Shown: positions 47,155 through 58,034 of the stretch, one piece after another
Position numbering within the stretch: the first letter of the stretch is position 1
How the letters are laid out: each line of letters starts with the position of its first letter
Origin: Gordionus sp. m RMFG-2023
Lineage: Eukaryota > Nematomorpha > Gordioida > Chordodea > Parachordodidae
Reading direction: 5' to 3'
NCBI RefSeq assembly: GCF_954871325.1
Contig: NC_088776.1
Coordinates: forward strand, 6,641,985 to 6,705,984
Length of the DNA: 64,000 nt
Notes under the pieces: generated by a model
The model's database searches: none
Told to the model about the DNA's origin: nothing
What the model saw: only the letters and a program-made list of their open reading frames with translations
Made by a program: the position numbers and the translations under genes

Positions 47155-49218
47155 TTTCTAAGATGAGTTCCACTTTCATTGCTAATTTTTAAAAATATTA
47201 CTTCTAATATTAATAATATAACATACATGTTTTATTGTCCAAAAAACAACATCAGTATTGGAAACTCGTGATTTAACCTCAACACAATCTAATTATCACC
47301 TAGAAGATAACGATCATCATGGTATATATAAAAAAAATATAAAATATGTATAATATTTAGGAAATTTAAAAAATTTTATTTTTATTTTTTTAGATAAGTT
47401 CCACTTGCATTCAAATATTAATAATTTATTTAGTAAGGAAATAATTTTTAAAATTATGCGCATAGTATAAATTTATATTATTATGATTATTTTTTTTAAA
47501 TTTTAATAAGAAATCACATATATTCTTGAACTATAAATTAAACAATTTGGGCAGTATTTATATATCATTAACCAGTAAAAAAAATTAATCTGTATTTTTA
47601 ACTATCGTATTAAAATTAATGACAAATATTCTTAATTTACATTTGAAAATAATTATATAGGTATATAAGCTTTAAACCGCAAGTCGCCAAAATATTCGCC
47701 ATCTATATCCGATTCGGATGAAACTGAAGATCTTTCTGAAAATAGTATATATTTCTTATAATTTTTGAAAATAAGCATATAAAAATTAGGATATGTTTTT
47801 AGTTCATATAAATCATTTTTTTAATAAAATAGCACTTTGATAATTAATTTTGCTTTAAATATCCTAACAAAATTGATTATTTTATATTTTATATACTATA
47901 GAATCCGAGAAAGTGAATAAAAGAAGAAAATATATATGTAAATATAACAAGTTATGGGAGCAAAATATGTTTGGTTGATGAGGCTTACGGATAGCCATGC
48001 TAAATGTAGAATATGTTCTGTAGGTCATTATTTTGACTCTCATTTTTCAATATCCCATACATTTCGCTGTTTATGAAAATGGGATTAAAGTCTTAATCAA
48101 AAGTTTTCTAAACCTTAAGTTTGATAAAATAGCCTAGACACAAGCCTCTTATTCAAGGTTGCCAGGTCAAAATTTTCAAATTGTGGGAGAAATTCGGTAT
48201 TTTGTGGGAGTAATATAAAAATTGTGGGAGAAATATGAAAATTGCTAAAAAAATGTAATTATTTTCCAAAATAATGACCTACAGAACATATTCTACATTT
48301 AGCATGGCTATCCGTAAGCCTCATCAACCAAACATATTTTTGCTCCCATAACTTGTTATATTTACATATATATTTTCTTCTTTTATTCACTTTCTCGGAT
48401 TCTATAGTATATAAAATATAAAAAGATAATCAATTTTGTTAGGATATTTAAAGCAAAATTAATTATCAAAGTGCTATTTTATTAAAAAAATGATTTATAT
48501 GAACTAAAAACATATCCTAATTTTTATATGCTTATTTTCAAAAATTATAAGAAATATATACTATTTTCAGAAAGATCTTCAGTTTCATCCGAATCGGATA
48601 TAGATGGCGAATATTTTGGCGACTTGCGGTTTAAAGCTTTTATTCCTATATAATCATTTTCAAATGTAAATTAAGAATATTTGTCATTAATTTTATACGA
48701 TAGTTAAAAATACAGATTAATTTTTTTTACTGGTTAATGATATATAAATACTGCCCAAATTGTTTAATTTATAGTTCAAGAATATATGTGATTTCTTATT
48801 AAAATTTAAAAAAAATAATCATAATAATATAAATTTATACTATGCGCATAATTTTAAAAATTATTTCCTTACTAAATAAATTATTAATATTTGAATGCAA
48901 GTGGAAATTATCTAAAAAATTTTTTTTTAAATTTCCTAAATATTATACATATTCTATATTTTTATTTATATATACCATGATGATCGTTATCTTCTAGGTG
49001 ATAATTAGATTGCGTTGAGGTTAAGGAACGAGTTTCCAATACTGATGTTGTTTTTGGACAATAATACATGTATGTTATAATTAAATATATAAAAATAAAA
49101 ATTATTTTCAATATAAACTGCTTATGTACTATTATATATTAAAAAATATATTATTAATATTAGAAGTAATATTTTTAAAAATTAGCAATGAAAGTGGAAC
49201 TCATCTTAGAAAATATTA
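47155..49218. repeat. Large imperfect palindrome (inverted repeat)
   Basis: Left arm about 47155-48037 and right arm about 48270-49218 are reverse complements with high identity: 'atgcgcatagtataaattta' at 47456 against 'taaatttatactatgcgcat' at 48830. The right arm has about 70-110 bp extra near its outer end. The spacer of about 230 bp holds a hAT terminus (48157, 'aaggttgccaggtc' with 'gtgggag' motifs). Both arms carry the hAT 5' exons described at 48265-50024. Confidence 0.9.
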
Positions 49219-50024
49219 TTATCCTAATCATCTTTAATCTAAGCTTAAGAAATAAAAATTTTCCTAAATTTTATATATATTTTATATTTTTATTTATATA
49301 TACCATGATGATCGTTATCTTCTAGGTGATAATTAGATTGCGTTGAGGTTAAGGCACGAGTTTCCAATACTGATGTTGTTTTTTGGACAATAAAACATGT
49401 ATGTTATATTTAAATATATAAAAATAAAAATTATTTTCAATATAAACTGCTTATGTACTATTATATATTAAAAAATATATTATTAATATTAGAAGTAATA
49501 TTTTTAAAAATTAGCAATGAAAGTGGAACTCATCTTAGAAAATATTATTATCCTAATCATCTTTAATCTAAGCTTAAGAAATAAAAATTTTAAAAAATTT
49601 CCTAAATTTTATACATATTTTATATTTTTATTTATATATACCATGATGATCGTTATCTTCAAGGTGATAATTAGATTGTGTTAAGGTTAAGGCACAATTT
49701 CCAATACTGATGTTGTTTTTTGGACATTAAAACATGTATGTTATAATTAAATATATAAAAATTATTTTCAATATAAACAGTTTATGTACTATTATATATT
49801 TATAAATATACATACTATATACATTAATTATACATACCACGATCACGAAGATGCTTAAGTTCCACCACCTCAGGAATCACTGGCACTGATTTCTTGAAGA
49901 AATTCTTAATTGATTTTTGTTTCATACCAGTTGAGGTTGTTGAGGTGCCAATACCAAATCTGATGTTGCTTTTTGGACAATAAAACATGTATGTTTTAAT
50001 TAAATATATAAAAATTATTTTCAA
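48157..50024 (-). pseudogene. hAT transposase N-terminal exons (deletion derivative)
   Basis: On the minus strand the right arm and its flank read: GTSTTSTGMKQKSIKNFFKK (49824-50024), a repeated short exon VLETRALTSTQSNYHLEDND, KSPKYSPSISDSDETEDLSE (about 48640-48570), then CKYNKLWEQ and WLMRLTDSHAKCRICSVGH (about 48420-48262), a Cys-containing N-terminal finger of hAT type. Directly after it comes the element terminus at 48157, the same as that of the hAT at 15175. The catalytic part is absent. The left palindrome arm carries the same finger on the plus strand, with the frame disturbed. Confidence 0.6.
48975..50000 (-). repeat. Tandem array, about 330-bp unit
   Basis: The phrase 'caatactgatgttg' with 'ggacaata' recurs at about 49036, 49368, 49705 and (diverged) 49957. 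Each unit has the same order of AT-rich filler and a short exon-like part ending in a donor (catg/gtatat). Unit length is about 330 bp. The array continues the outer end of the palindrome's right arm. Confidence 0.8.
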
Positions 50025-50099
50025 TAAAAACTGCTTTTGTACTATTATTTATACACAGCTTATCGTCGATCTAGAATTGGAGTGATCCACTTGCGCCAA

Positions 50100-50640
50100 T
50101 TTTTAAAATTGCGCCAATGTTTAAAATGAGAAAATCAACATTAAAGTTTAAAATCAAATACGCAAAGGATGCGTGCAACCTTCTTTTTTTTCTTGCCAAA
50201 AAAATGTCTTATTTTTGTTGTCCATTCCATAACTATTTTGGTCTCCTTATTAAACCTCAAGATTATAAATTAAACTGAATCAGGTATATTATATATAAAT
50301 TTTAATTATAATATTTATAAACACAAATTTTAGCTGTCCATAACTATTTTGGTCTCCTTATTAAACTTCAAGATTATAAATTAAACTGATTCAGGTTAAT
50401 ATGCTGCTTATGTTTATTAATTGAGAGAAAAATTAAAAGTGAGAAATGTATAGGGTTAGCATAAATCTTGATTTAAAAAAAATGATTTAAATCTTGATTT
50501 TTTTGATTTATATCAAAATGATAATAATTATTTAAATAAATGTAAAAATCATATTAAAAAAATTTGCCTAGGACTGGCATATATATACATAGAGTAAAAG
50601 TAATTTTTTAACATACATTCATTTAATTATATTACTATAC
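50100..50640. other. AT-rich DNA with a short duplication
   Basis: A phrase around 'ttttggtctccttattaaac' occurs twice, at about 50237 and 50349, in a duplicated stretch of about 60 bp. No gene seen. It ends where the LINE begins. Confidence 0.6.
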
Positions 50641-51759
50641 ATCACTTCTCAGAAATTTCTGTATCTCTTTCCATAGTTCTCTGTTCAAGTTATTGCCTCC
50701 TCTAAGCTGGCTGATTTTTCCTACAGTTTCATTTGATAACCACTCTCTCCTTAGGTATACATTCATATTGGGTAACATGTTATAGGATTCAGTTATATCT
50801 TTCTTGAAAAGATTCCAACATATATCTACGTTCCCATTTGAGGTTATATTTAGGAAATTTTCTCTCTTCCTGACCAGTATTTGATCAAAAAGTTGTATAT
50901 CCTCTTGTGATTTTACTTTTATTTGTTTACGGTTTAGGAGAGGTTTTAAGAAATTTATTCTTGTCATATTTGGGTCTATCTCTTCGCGATATCCCCATGT
51001 ATTTTTTATTGTCATTTTTGCTACTAACGCTCTGTGATCTGACAATTTAATAATAGTGGACACTATAACATCATCAAACCACGCATGAATATTTGATATA
51101 ATGAAATCAATTTGAGATTTTTGATTTGCTCTTACGAAGGTGTATGTATTTATTTCTCGATGGAGAAAGAAAGTATTTTCTATTTTGAAATTTTTGGTTT
51201 TACAATAATCAAGTAATTTTTTACTATCTATATTGTTGGGTTGTTGTATAGTTGCGTTACCGATGGTATTGGTGTTAATATATTCTGTGCTTTTGCCAAT
51301 TTTCAGATTGAGGTCTCCTATTATTATAATGTTATATCTCAAAGGCAGGGAATCAATCAAGGTAGTGACTGTGTCAATAAAATTTAACCTTTCATTTCTT
51401 CTTGGAGGGGCATATATGTTTACAATTATTGTCGGTTTGAATTTTGTGTTTAGATATAGGAGGCCGCATCTTTCTGATATGGGTACAAATTTGATAATTG
51501 ATTTTTCTATTTTTTTGTTTGCTAGGAATGCGATTCCTGACCAGCTATTAGAGGTGGTACCGGAACAAAATAGTTTATAATCCTTAAAATCTGCAGTATT
51601 ATTCCCTGGGCAGTGGGTTTCTTGGATGCCAATTATATCTAATTTCATATATGCAAAATCTCTAAGCAGTACTGTTAGTTTATTTTTCATTCCGTTAATA
51701 TTTAGAGACGCAATCCATAACTTACCATAAACTGTGTGCTCCGAGTTTATGGGTGCCAT
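50635..51759 (-). pseudogene. LINE AP-endonuclease domain, inverted 5' fragment
   Basis: Open frame of 374 codons with APE-type endonuclease motifs in order: ASLNING, GIQETHCPG, INIYAPP-like VNIYAPPRRN, IIGDLN, SQIDFIIS and LSDHRALVAKM. It starts at MAPINSEHTVYGKLW, probably the true ORF start, with the 5' UTR beyond it. The frame stops just after LRSD, where the element sequence is cut off at 50641 by the inversion point. The last 151 residues are the same as the first part of the RT frame at 52178-54426 except for about three residues. Confidence 0.88.
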
Positions 51760-51865
51760 TTCTAAGGATAGGAATAAAAATCAAAAGTTTTGTAGACCAG
51801 CATAACGGTGTTGTGGTAATTCTAAGATAATCAAAAATTTATTAAAACTAATTTTAGATCTAACA

Positions 51866-52177
51866 AACAGTTAGAAAAACTATATATCTTAAGAAAGTTA
51901 AATCTTTTGTAAAATAAATTTGGGGGATCAAAGAGATAAGAGAAACAGTTAGAAAAACTATATACCTTAAGAAAATTAAATCTTTTATAAAATAAATTTG
52001 GGAGGATCAAAAGAGATAAGAGCGACAAAAAATTAAATGAGAGAAAATAAATAAGCAAAATATTAATCTTTAATCCAGAGTATTTACTAGGATATTTATT
52101 AACTAATGTTAGAAAAATATAACAATAATCGGAGTATTTACTAGGATATTTATTAAACTAATGTTAGAAAAATATAA
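51866..52177 (-). repeat. Tandem repeats in the LINE 5' UTR
   Basis: Two copies of a 77-bp unit (acagttagaaaaactatata...) at 51866-52020, then two copies of a 55-bp unit (gtatttactaggatatttat...) at about 52078-52177. They lie between the endonuclease start and the inversion junction, so they are probably 5' UTR repeats of the LINE. Confidence 0.75.
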
Positions 52178-54426
52178 CAAATATTCATGCGTGGTTTGAT
52201 GATGTTATAGTGTCCACTATTATTAAATTGTCAGATCACAGAGCGTTAGTAGCAAAAATGACAATAAAAAATACATGGGGATATCGCGAAGAGATAGACC
52301 CAAATATGACAAGAATAAATTTCTTAAAACCTCTCCTAAACCGTAAACAAATAAAAGTAAAATCACAAGAGGATATACAACTTTTTGATCAAATACTGGT
52401 CAAGAAGAGAGAAAATTTCCTAAATATAACCTCAAATGGGAACGTAGATATATGTTGGAATCTTTTCAAGAAAGATATAACTGAATCCTATAACATGTTA
52501 CCCAATATGAATGTATACCTAAGGAGAGAGTGGTTATCAAATGAAACTGTAGGAAAAATCAGCCAGCTTAGAGGAGGCAAAAACTTGAACAGAGAACTAT
52601 GGAAAGAGATACAGAAATTGCTGAGAAGTGATAGAAGGAAATTTGTGGCAAAAAAAGCGTTTGAAATAGAGAAAGATATGAATGAAAACAGAATATATGA
52701 AGCTTATAATAAACTAAAATATTTCTGCAAACCCTACAGTTTCAAGAAGCTACCTTCTTTAGTCTTAGCAAATGGAAATGTAATTTCGGACCAGGATGAA
52801 CAAATAGCATTATGGTTAGATCACTATATGTCAATCTTTGATTCAAGAAAAGCCGTCTGCCAGACAAACACAAATGTGCATGAAACTCCACCCCCATCCG
52901 GTTTCTCCATGGAGGAAATCGAAAAAGTAATTAAAAAACTACGCAATAATAAAGCCCCTGGGCTTGATAATATAACAGCGGAACATCTAAAAACAGCACC
53001 CAAAACTGTATCCTCCTTCCTGTTATCTCTATATAACAAAATCTGGGATAGTGGAAAAACGCCTGTAGAATGGAATAAGTCTTACTTATGCAATTTTCCC
53101 AAAATAAACGATCCAAGAGAGTTTAAAGACTATCGTGCAGTAGCCCTTACATCTACAGTATCTAAGATTTTCATGGTCCTTCTAAAAAACAGGATCATGT
53201 CTTCAATTCCAGACTTACTACCCAAATACATCTGCGCTTATAGACCAAACAAAAATATTCTCGAGCCAATTTTAGCATTAAAAATAACAATACAAAAATG
53301 TTACAGATATAAAATCCCTGCTTTCTTCACGTTTATAGATTTTAGTAGAGCATTTGATACTGTGAATCACGAGGCCCTATGGAGGACACTCTTGGAAAGT
53401 GGGATCGAACCCAATATTATCCACATTCTGAGAAACCATTACTCTAAGCTATCTGCCTGCTTTAAAGTAAATAATAAAATATCCCCCACCTTCAGAATAA
53501 AAAAAGGTGTGAAACAAGGATGCACTCTATCACCATTACTGTTTAATATCATTATCAGTAAAATTATAAAAGAGGTCCTAGATTGCGCAAATCTAATGGA
53601 AATAAGCTCAAACTCAACAATACGTTTAGAGAACAAAATAATATCCTATGCCGATGACATAGTCATCATATCGACTAGCTCTGAAGAAACGAAAGATATG
53701 CTATATCTATTAGGAACCCTTAGCCTAAGAATGGGGTTAAAAATAAATTTCCAAAAAACTTGTATTCTCTCTTCTCCAAACGGAACTCAAAATCTAAATT
53801 TCACAATCGATGGGAATGATATCAAAATAGTTGACAAAATAAAATATCTAGGCGTCATGTTCGACAACACAGGAGGTTATAAAGAAGAGCTGAAAATAAG
53901 AATACAAAAAGCAAGAGGAGCCTTTTATAAATACATGAAAATATGGAAAACAAAAGAAATATCGGTACACACCAGACTGAGAATTTTTAATTCTACAGTT
54001 GTTCCAATATTACTATATGGTGTAGATATATGGGAATTGAACAAAACGGAGAACAGGAAATTACAATCATTCATAAATAACTGCCTCCGAATCATTAACG
54101 GAATCTTCTACCCGAGAGTAATATCCAACAATAATCTATGGAGGGTATCAAAACACACCCCAATTAACATTACTTTGAAAAAACGACGCATTCAATTCCT
54201 TGCCCACATCATAAGGAACTCAGAACATAACCTAGTTCATGATGCAATTAAATGGCTATACACTTATAAAAAAAAAGAATACACTAAATATAAATCCCTA
54301 TGGTACTATAAAACAATAAAAGATGTTATGGAACTTAACTTAAACATGAAGCAATTCATCAAACTAAATAATTGCAAAAACTCTATCAAAAAACTTTTTC
54401 GTATTAAGGATAGATATCTGAAATAA
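52178..54426 (+). CDS. LINE reverse transcriptase, 5'-truncated
   Basis: Open from 52178; a Met-started frame of 738 codons begins at 52210 but the start is internal to the endonuclease (LSDHRALVAKM). Reverse-transcriptase blocks in order: NKAPGLDNI, DYRAVALTSTVSKIF, FTFIDFSRAFDTVNHEALW (catalytic Asp), GVKQGCTLSPLLFNI, ISYADDIVII (YADD) and KYLGVMFD. A C-terminal zinc-like region follows (NNCLRIINGIFYPR). No stop up to 54424-54426, so the RT frame is intact and the copy is young. The endonuclease N-terminus lies inverted at 50635-51759, so this copy cannot make the full protein. Confidence 0.9.
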
Positions 54427-54955
54427 ATAATTTCTTAATATTTCTAAACCACTGTGTTGCTACTGGATCAGGACAAGCTAAAACTCAACGGGTATGTACT
54501 CTATATTTTAAATGTGTGTTTTTTTGGAACAATATATGCCAGAACAGAATTTTTTAACTTAAAATCAGCCACAACCCACCCTTAAAGTAATTAACTTACG
54601 TAGCAGTTCTTGGGCATAGGCTCTTTATCTCTGCCCCGCTCTTTCTTTTGGAGCCTATGGACGCCTAAGTGCGTACAAGTACGTGCGGCTTGCCCACAAA
54701 CGTGTAGAGGGCTCCTCACATTTTTTACTTTCGTACCCAAATTAATTTCGTTTTTCCAATTAGATGGAAGTGAGGAATACCTAGCGTAGCTCTGTTGTTT
54801 ACTCAACGGTTAGAGGGCATATGCGCTATATTTCACGTATCACGTAATATCCAGTTTATTGATTAACAAAACAAGTACTTTCTAAGCTTATACTTATTAT
54901 ATTTTCAATATTATATATATATTTGCCTATTTATAATAAATTGATTGATTGAGTA
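54427..54955 (+). other. LINE 3' UTR with GC-richer block
   Basis: Non-coding. At 54600-54800 a block is clearly richer in GC than the rest. It contains a 9-bp perfect stem 'cataggctc ... gagcctatg' (54614-54664) and 'gtgcgtacaagtacgtgc'. The 71-codon open frame on the minus strand here is probably a chance one. The end at about 54955 is marked by AATAAA and TTGA repeats. Confidence 0.5.
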
Positions 54956-55670
54956 TCACTAATTCTAATGATAATAAATATCTAATATCAATATTTATTA
55001 AATAATGTAGATTGAAATTATTATAATAAATTTAAACAATGAATATTATAGTTATAAGAAAAAGTATGTTATTAAAATTTTATATTATTTACAAAAAGAT
55101 TCAATCTAATTTGAAATAAATTTTATAAACTAATATGAAGCTAAAAAATATCAATGTACATTTATATTTGTAAGAGAATAATTCAAATTGTAGCATGTTA
55201 TAAAGTAAGATTTTGTTTGTATAAGATGATATGATAATCATAAAAACCATATGTGATTATATTTAGTGTTGTCCAAAATAATATCTTTTTTATGGAAACA
55301 AAAAATTGATTTAAATCGAAATTTTGTAAATTTAAAATAAAGTAAAAAATTATTTAAAAAGTATGCCCTGGGAATATATTCTTGCAAAGTTATATTAAAT
55401 GTCTATTAATTTGGCCAGAACAGCCATTTGAAATCATTTATTCTGAAAATTTTATCAATGTTTAGTGCTTAATAAGTAAGATAAAATTATTATCAAAATA
55501 GAACATTTTATTACTTAAATCAGTTTGGTATATGGGATATAATATCCACTTCTAAAAGTTCTTCTAACACACAAAAATTTTGAAAATGTCGAGTGGAGCC
55601 AGGGTTGCCAGATATTATTCACTTGAAAACGTGAGTTTTCTTTTAATGGGGGGCTTTGCCCCCATACCCC
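54956..55670. other. AT-rich DNA and hAT terminus
   Basis: No gene. At 55602 'cagggttgccagat' looks like a hAT terminus like those at 15175 and 48157. Next to it is a hairpin 'ggggggctttgccccc' at about 55650. Homology with the copy C region starts at about 55671. Confidence 0.5.
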
Positions 55671-56937
55671 CAATTACAAACATTTGAACATAGGGAATTC
55701 TTATTCCTTAGGCAGAACATACAAATAAACCTTTTTAATTTTGTTCTTTTTAAGGGAACCCAATCATGTTTTTCTTAAACTTATTTTGGTTTGAATCTAT
55801 TCTCATTTTTTTATATATATAGCTTCATGTAATACTATACAATTATATATTTTTCATGTATTAGAAAGAAATTAATAAATAACATATAATCCATAAAAAA
55901 AATTGCAGTTAACATTACTTCAAAATATAGGCAAACTATAACAACTAACTAATATTTGATTCTTCATTACCAAATATCAAAAGGTTCAATGGTTCTAGTT
56001 CCGTTTAAAGGTTCAGTTCGTGGATCAAATTTTTAACTGTTCTGTAAATAATAACGGTTAATATGATTCAGTTCAGATTCCATTCGTAATACCGATTTCA
56101 TGTTCCATGTGGAATTTTTTGTAAATTTATATTTCTTTAATTTATTCTATTTTTAAAAAAAAAAAAATATTATATATAATTTAAACATAAACTAAGACCG
56201 TGCCCCAGGTCGATTTAATTTAGATACTTGTTTGCTTTTCAGTATTAACTAAAAACTAGAACACCCTTATTTTGGTTTGTTTTAAGTATTTAGTGGTAAT
56301 GTTATTTTTCGTATTATATTCATGTTTTTTTGTAATAAGTCTACCCAGGTCACAACCTAATCACTTTTTTAATAGATTATTTTTATTTTATAATTTCTTT
56401 ACGTCATATATAGCTTTGTTAGCCACATGATATTCCTTCTCATAATATTGCCCTTTTTTTAAAATCTAAATAAACAGGATAAAAGACACTGTATATTAAG
56501 CTGAGTATTATATAGAGTTCTATATCTATCTTTTTAAAATTTCCTCAAGAGACAAGAGAGCACTAAAAAATATTGAATTTTAAATAGGAGATTGCAAATA
56601 TAATAGTGCAAATAAAGGATTATTCTCAGTTATATAATATTTTTTTTTATTGTGGACATATAAGATGATTTTTAAAAAGGTGACTTAAAAGATTATATAA
56701 GTAAAATAATCTTTAAAAAAATAAACAAAATTGAATGAATGAAAATATTACATTTAAATATTTGCCAAACTGCAAAATCGTGCATATATATATGGTACGT
56801 AGGCGATTGTAAGTTGTATGTAATATGTTATGTCTTTATTTAAGCCTCTTATAACTAATGCGTTCCGCTTCTATTTTATTTAAAATTTAAAAAATGAATA
56901 TATTCTATATATAAATAAATAATTAAAGTATTATGAG

Positions 56938-57549
56938 TAGTGTTGTTAAACGGCTCGTTTTGAGATTTTTAAAAAGAGGTAACTCAATATTTAATGTTGC
57001 GTAATCCGCTAATTTTAGCCGACTACATAACGGCTTAGCCGATATTTTAGGTGAAAAAATTGGCTAAGCCTAATTAGGCTTACATAGGAAATTGGCTAAA
57101 GCTAATTAGGCTTAAATCGACTAAAAATTAATTAGTCCAAAATTCAGCATCTGCTAATCGTCCGTAGGCTTTCCGTAAGATAGGCCTAGCATTAAATATT
57201 ATTTATTTATTTTTAGTAAAATAATTTATTTTATTTATATCATATTATATTATAATATGAAAATGAATTTATTTATTAGATATTTTTTTAATTTGATTTG
57301 ATAAGGATTTCAAATCTTCTTTGTAAATAAATTTATTTTTTGAGATATTCTTTTGTGAATTTTATTATAAATAAATCAATATTTTAGCCAGATAAATATT
57401 GCCTACGCCTCGAGATTTCGGTAATACATGTCTCTACCTATGTTCCTTTTATGAGCAGAATCTTCAGACTTACGTAATATTTTTCTGGATAAAATATTTA
57501 GTTAGCCGTTATTAAAAATCGGCTCAAAACGAGCCGTTTAACAACACTA
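56938..57549. mobile_element. 612-bp hAT-type MITE beside copy D exon 2
   Basis: Long inverted ends: starts tagtgttgttaaacggctcg and ends cgagccgtttaacaacacta, about 27 bp matched. Flanks attatgag and tttatgag agree at seven of eight. It interrupts the alignment of copy D with A, B and C just downstream of exon 2, so it arrived after the duplications. It is the best-kept member of the TAGTGTTGTTAAACGGC family here. Confidence 0.9.
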
Positions 57550-57591
57550 TTTATGAGGTTCATAATTAAATTTTTCTTTTTAAAATAAAAC

Positions 57592-58034
57592 CTTGGGCTT
57601 GTTGTCGTACTTTAGAAAAATGCGAACAGGTGCCTCATTATCTTTAACATCATACAACATGTAGGAATAATCTATGATTGAATAATTAGGCATCAAAAAT
57701 TTAGGAGCCTTGAATTTTATTTTTATATTATAAGTTTGGCCTTTATCTATCATTACGTTGATTCTGAAATCTCTTGCACCATAAATTGACCGATTTTCCA
57801 ATTGACATTTTGTGATTTTGGGTTTGAAACCTTCACGGATGTATAAAGTATAATACGTGATTAATATTCATAATATTAAATTTCGATAACAATTATATAT
57901 GTGTATATTTTTTAAATAAATTTATTTTAAAAATAAAATAATACAAGATAGTTACCAATTAAAGATGTAATATTCACGTCCGCTATAACAAAGTATATCA
58001 GGCTTAAGAAAACGTAATAATAATTATTCGATAT
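57592..58034 (-). pseudogene. Secreted FN3-like protein, copy D (exons 1-2 only)
   Basis: Exon 1 (57956-58034) and exon 2 (57592-57830) match copy C closely: YYYVFLSLIYFVIADVNIT and KAPKFLMPNYSIIDYSYMLY. The start codon has changed from ATG to ATA, and one codon is missing in the signal peptide. The matching intron continues to about 55671, where homology to the family stops. I find no microexon or FN3-like exons beyond it. A start lost and two or three exons missing make this a pseudogene. Confidence 0.75.

Larger units (their letters stand above)
50641..54955 (+). mobile_element. LINE with inverted 5' part (twin-primed insertion)
   Basis: The 5' part (5' UTR, endonuclease) lies on the minus strand at about 52177-50641. 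The 3' part (RT and 3' UTR) lies on the plus strand from 52178. The two overlap in element sequence by 455 bp: 50641-51095 (minus) equals 52178-52632 (plus) with no gaps and only a few base changes. The order 'inverted 5' part, then sense 3' part' is what twin priming gives. The 3' end is probably at 'aataaattgattgattgag' near 54955. The clade is probably RTE-like (inference from the EN-RT layout and the C-terminal WRVSKHTPINITLKKRR motif). Confidence 0.82.

Noticed and set aside
54591-54806. 71-codon frame on the minus strand with two Cys
   Set aside because: Lies in the 3' UTR of the LINE on the opposite strand; no recognisable domain.
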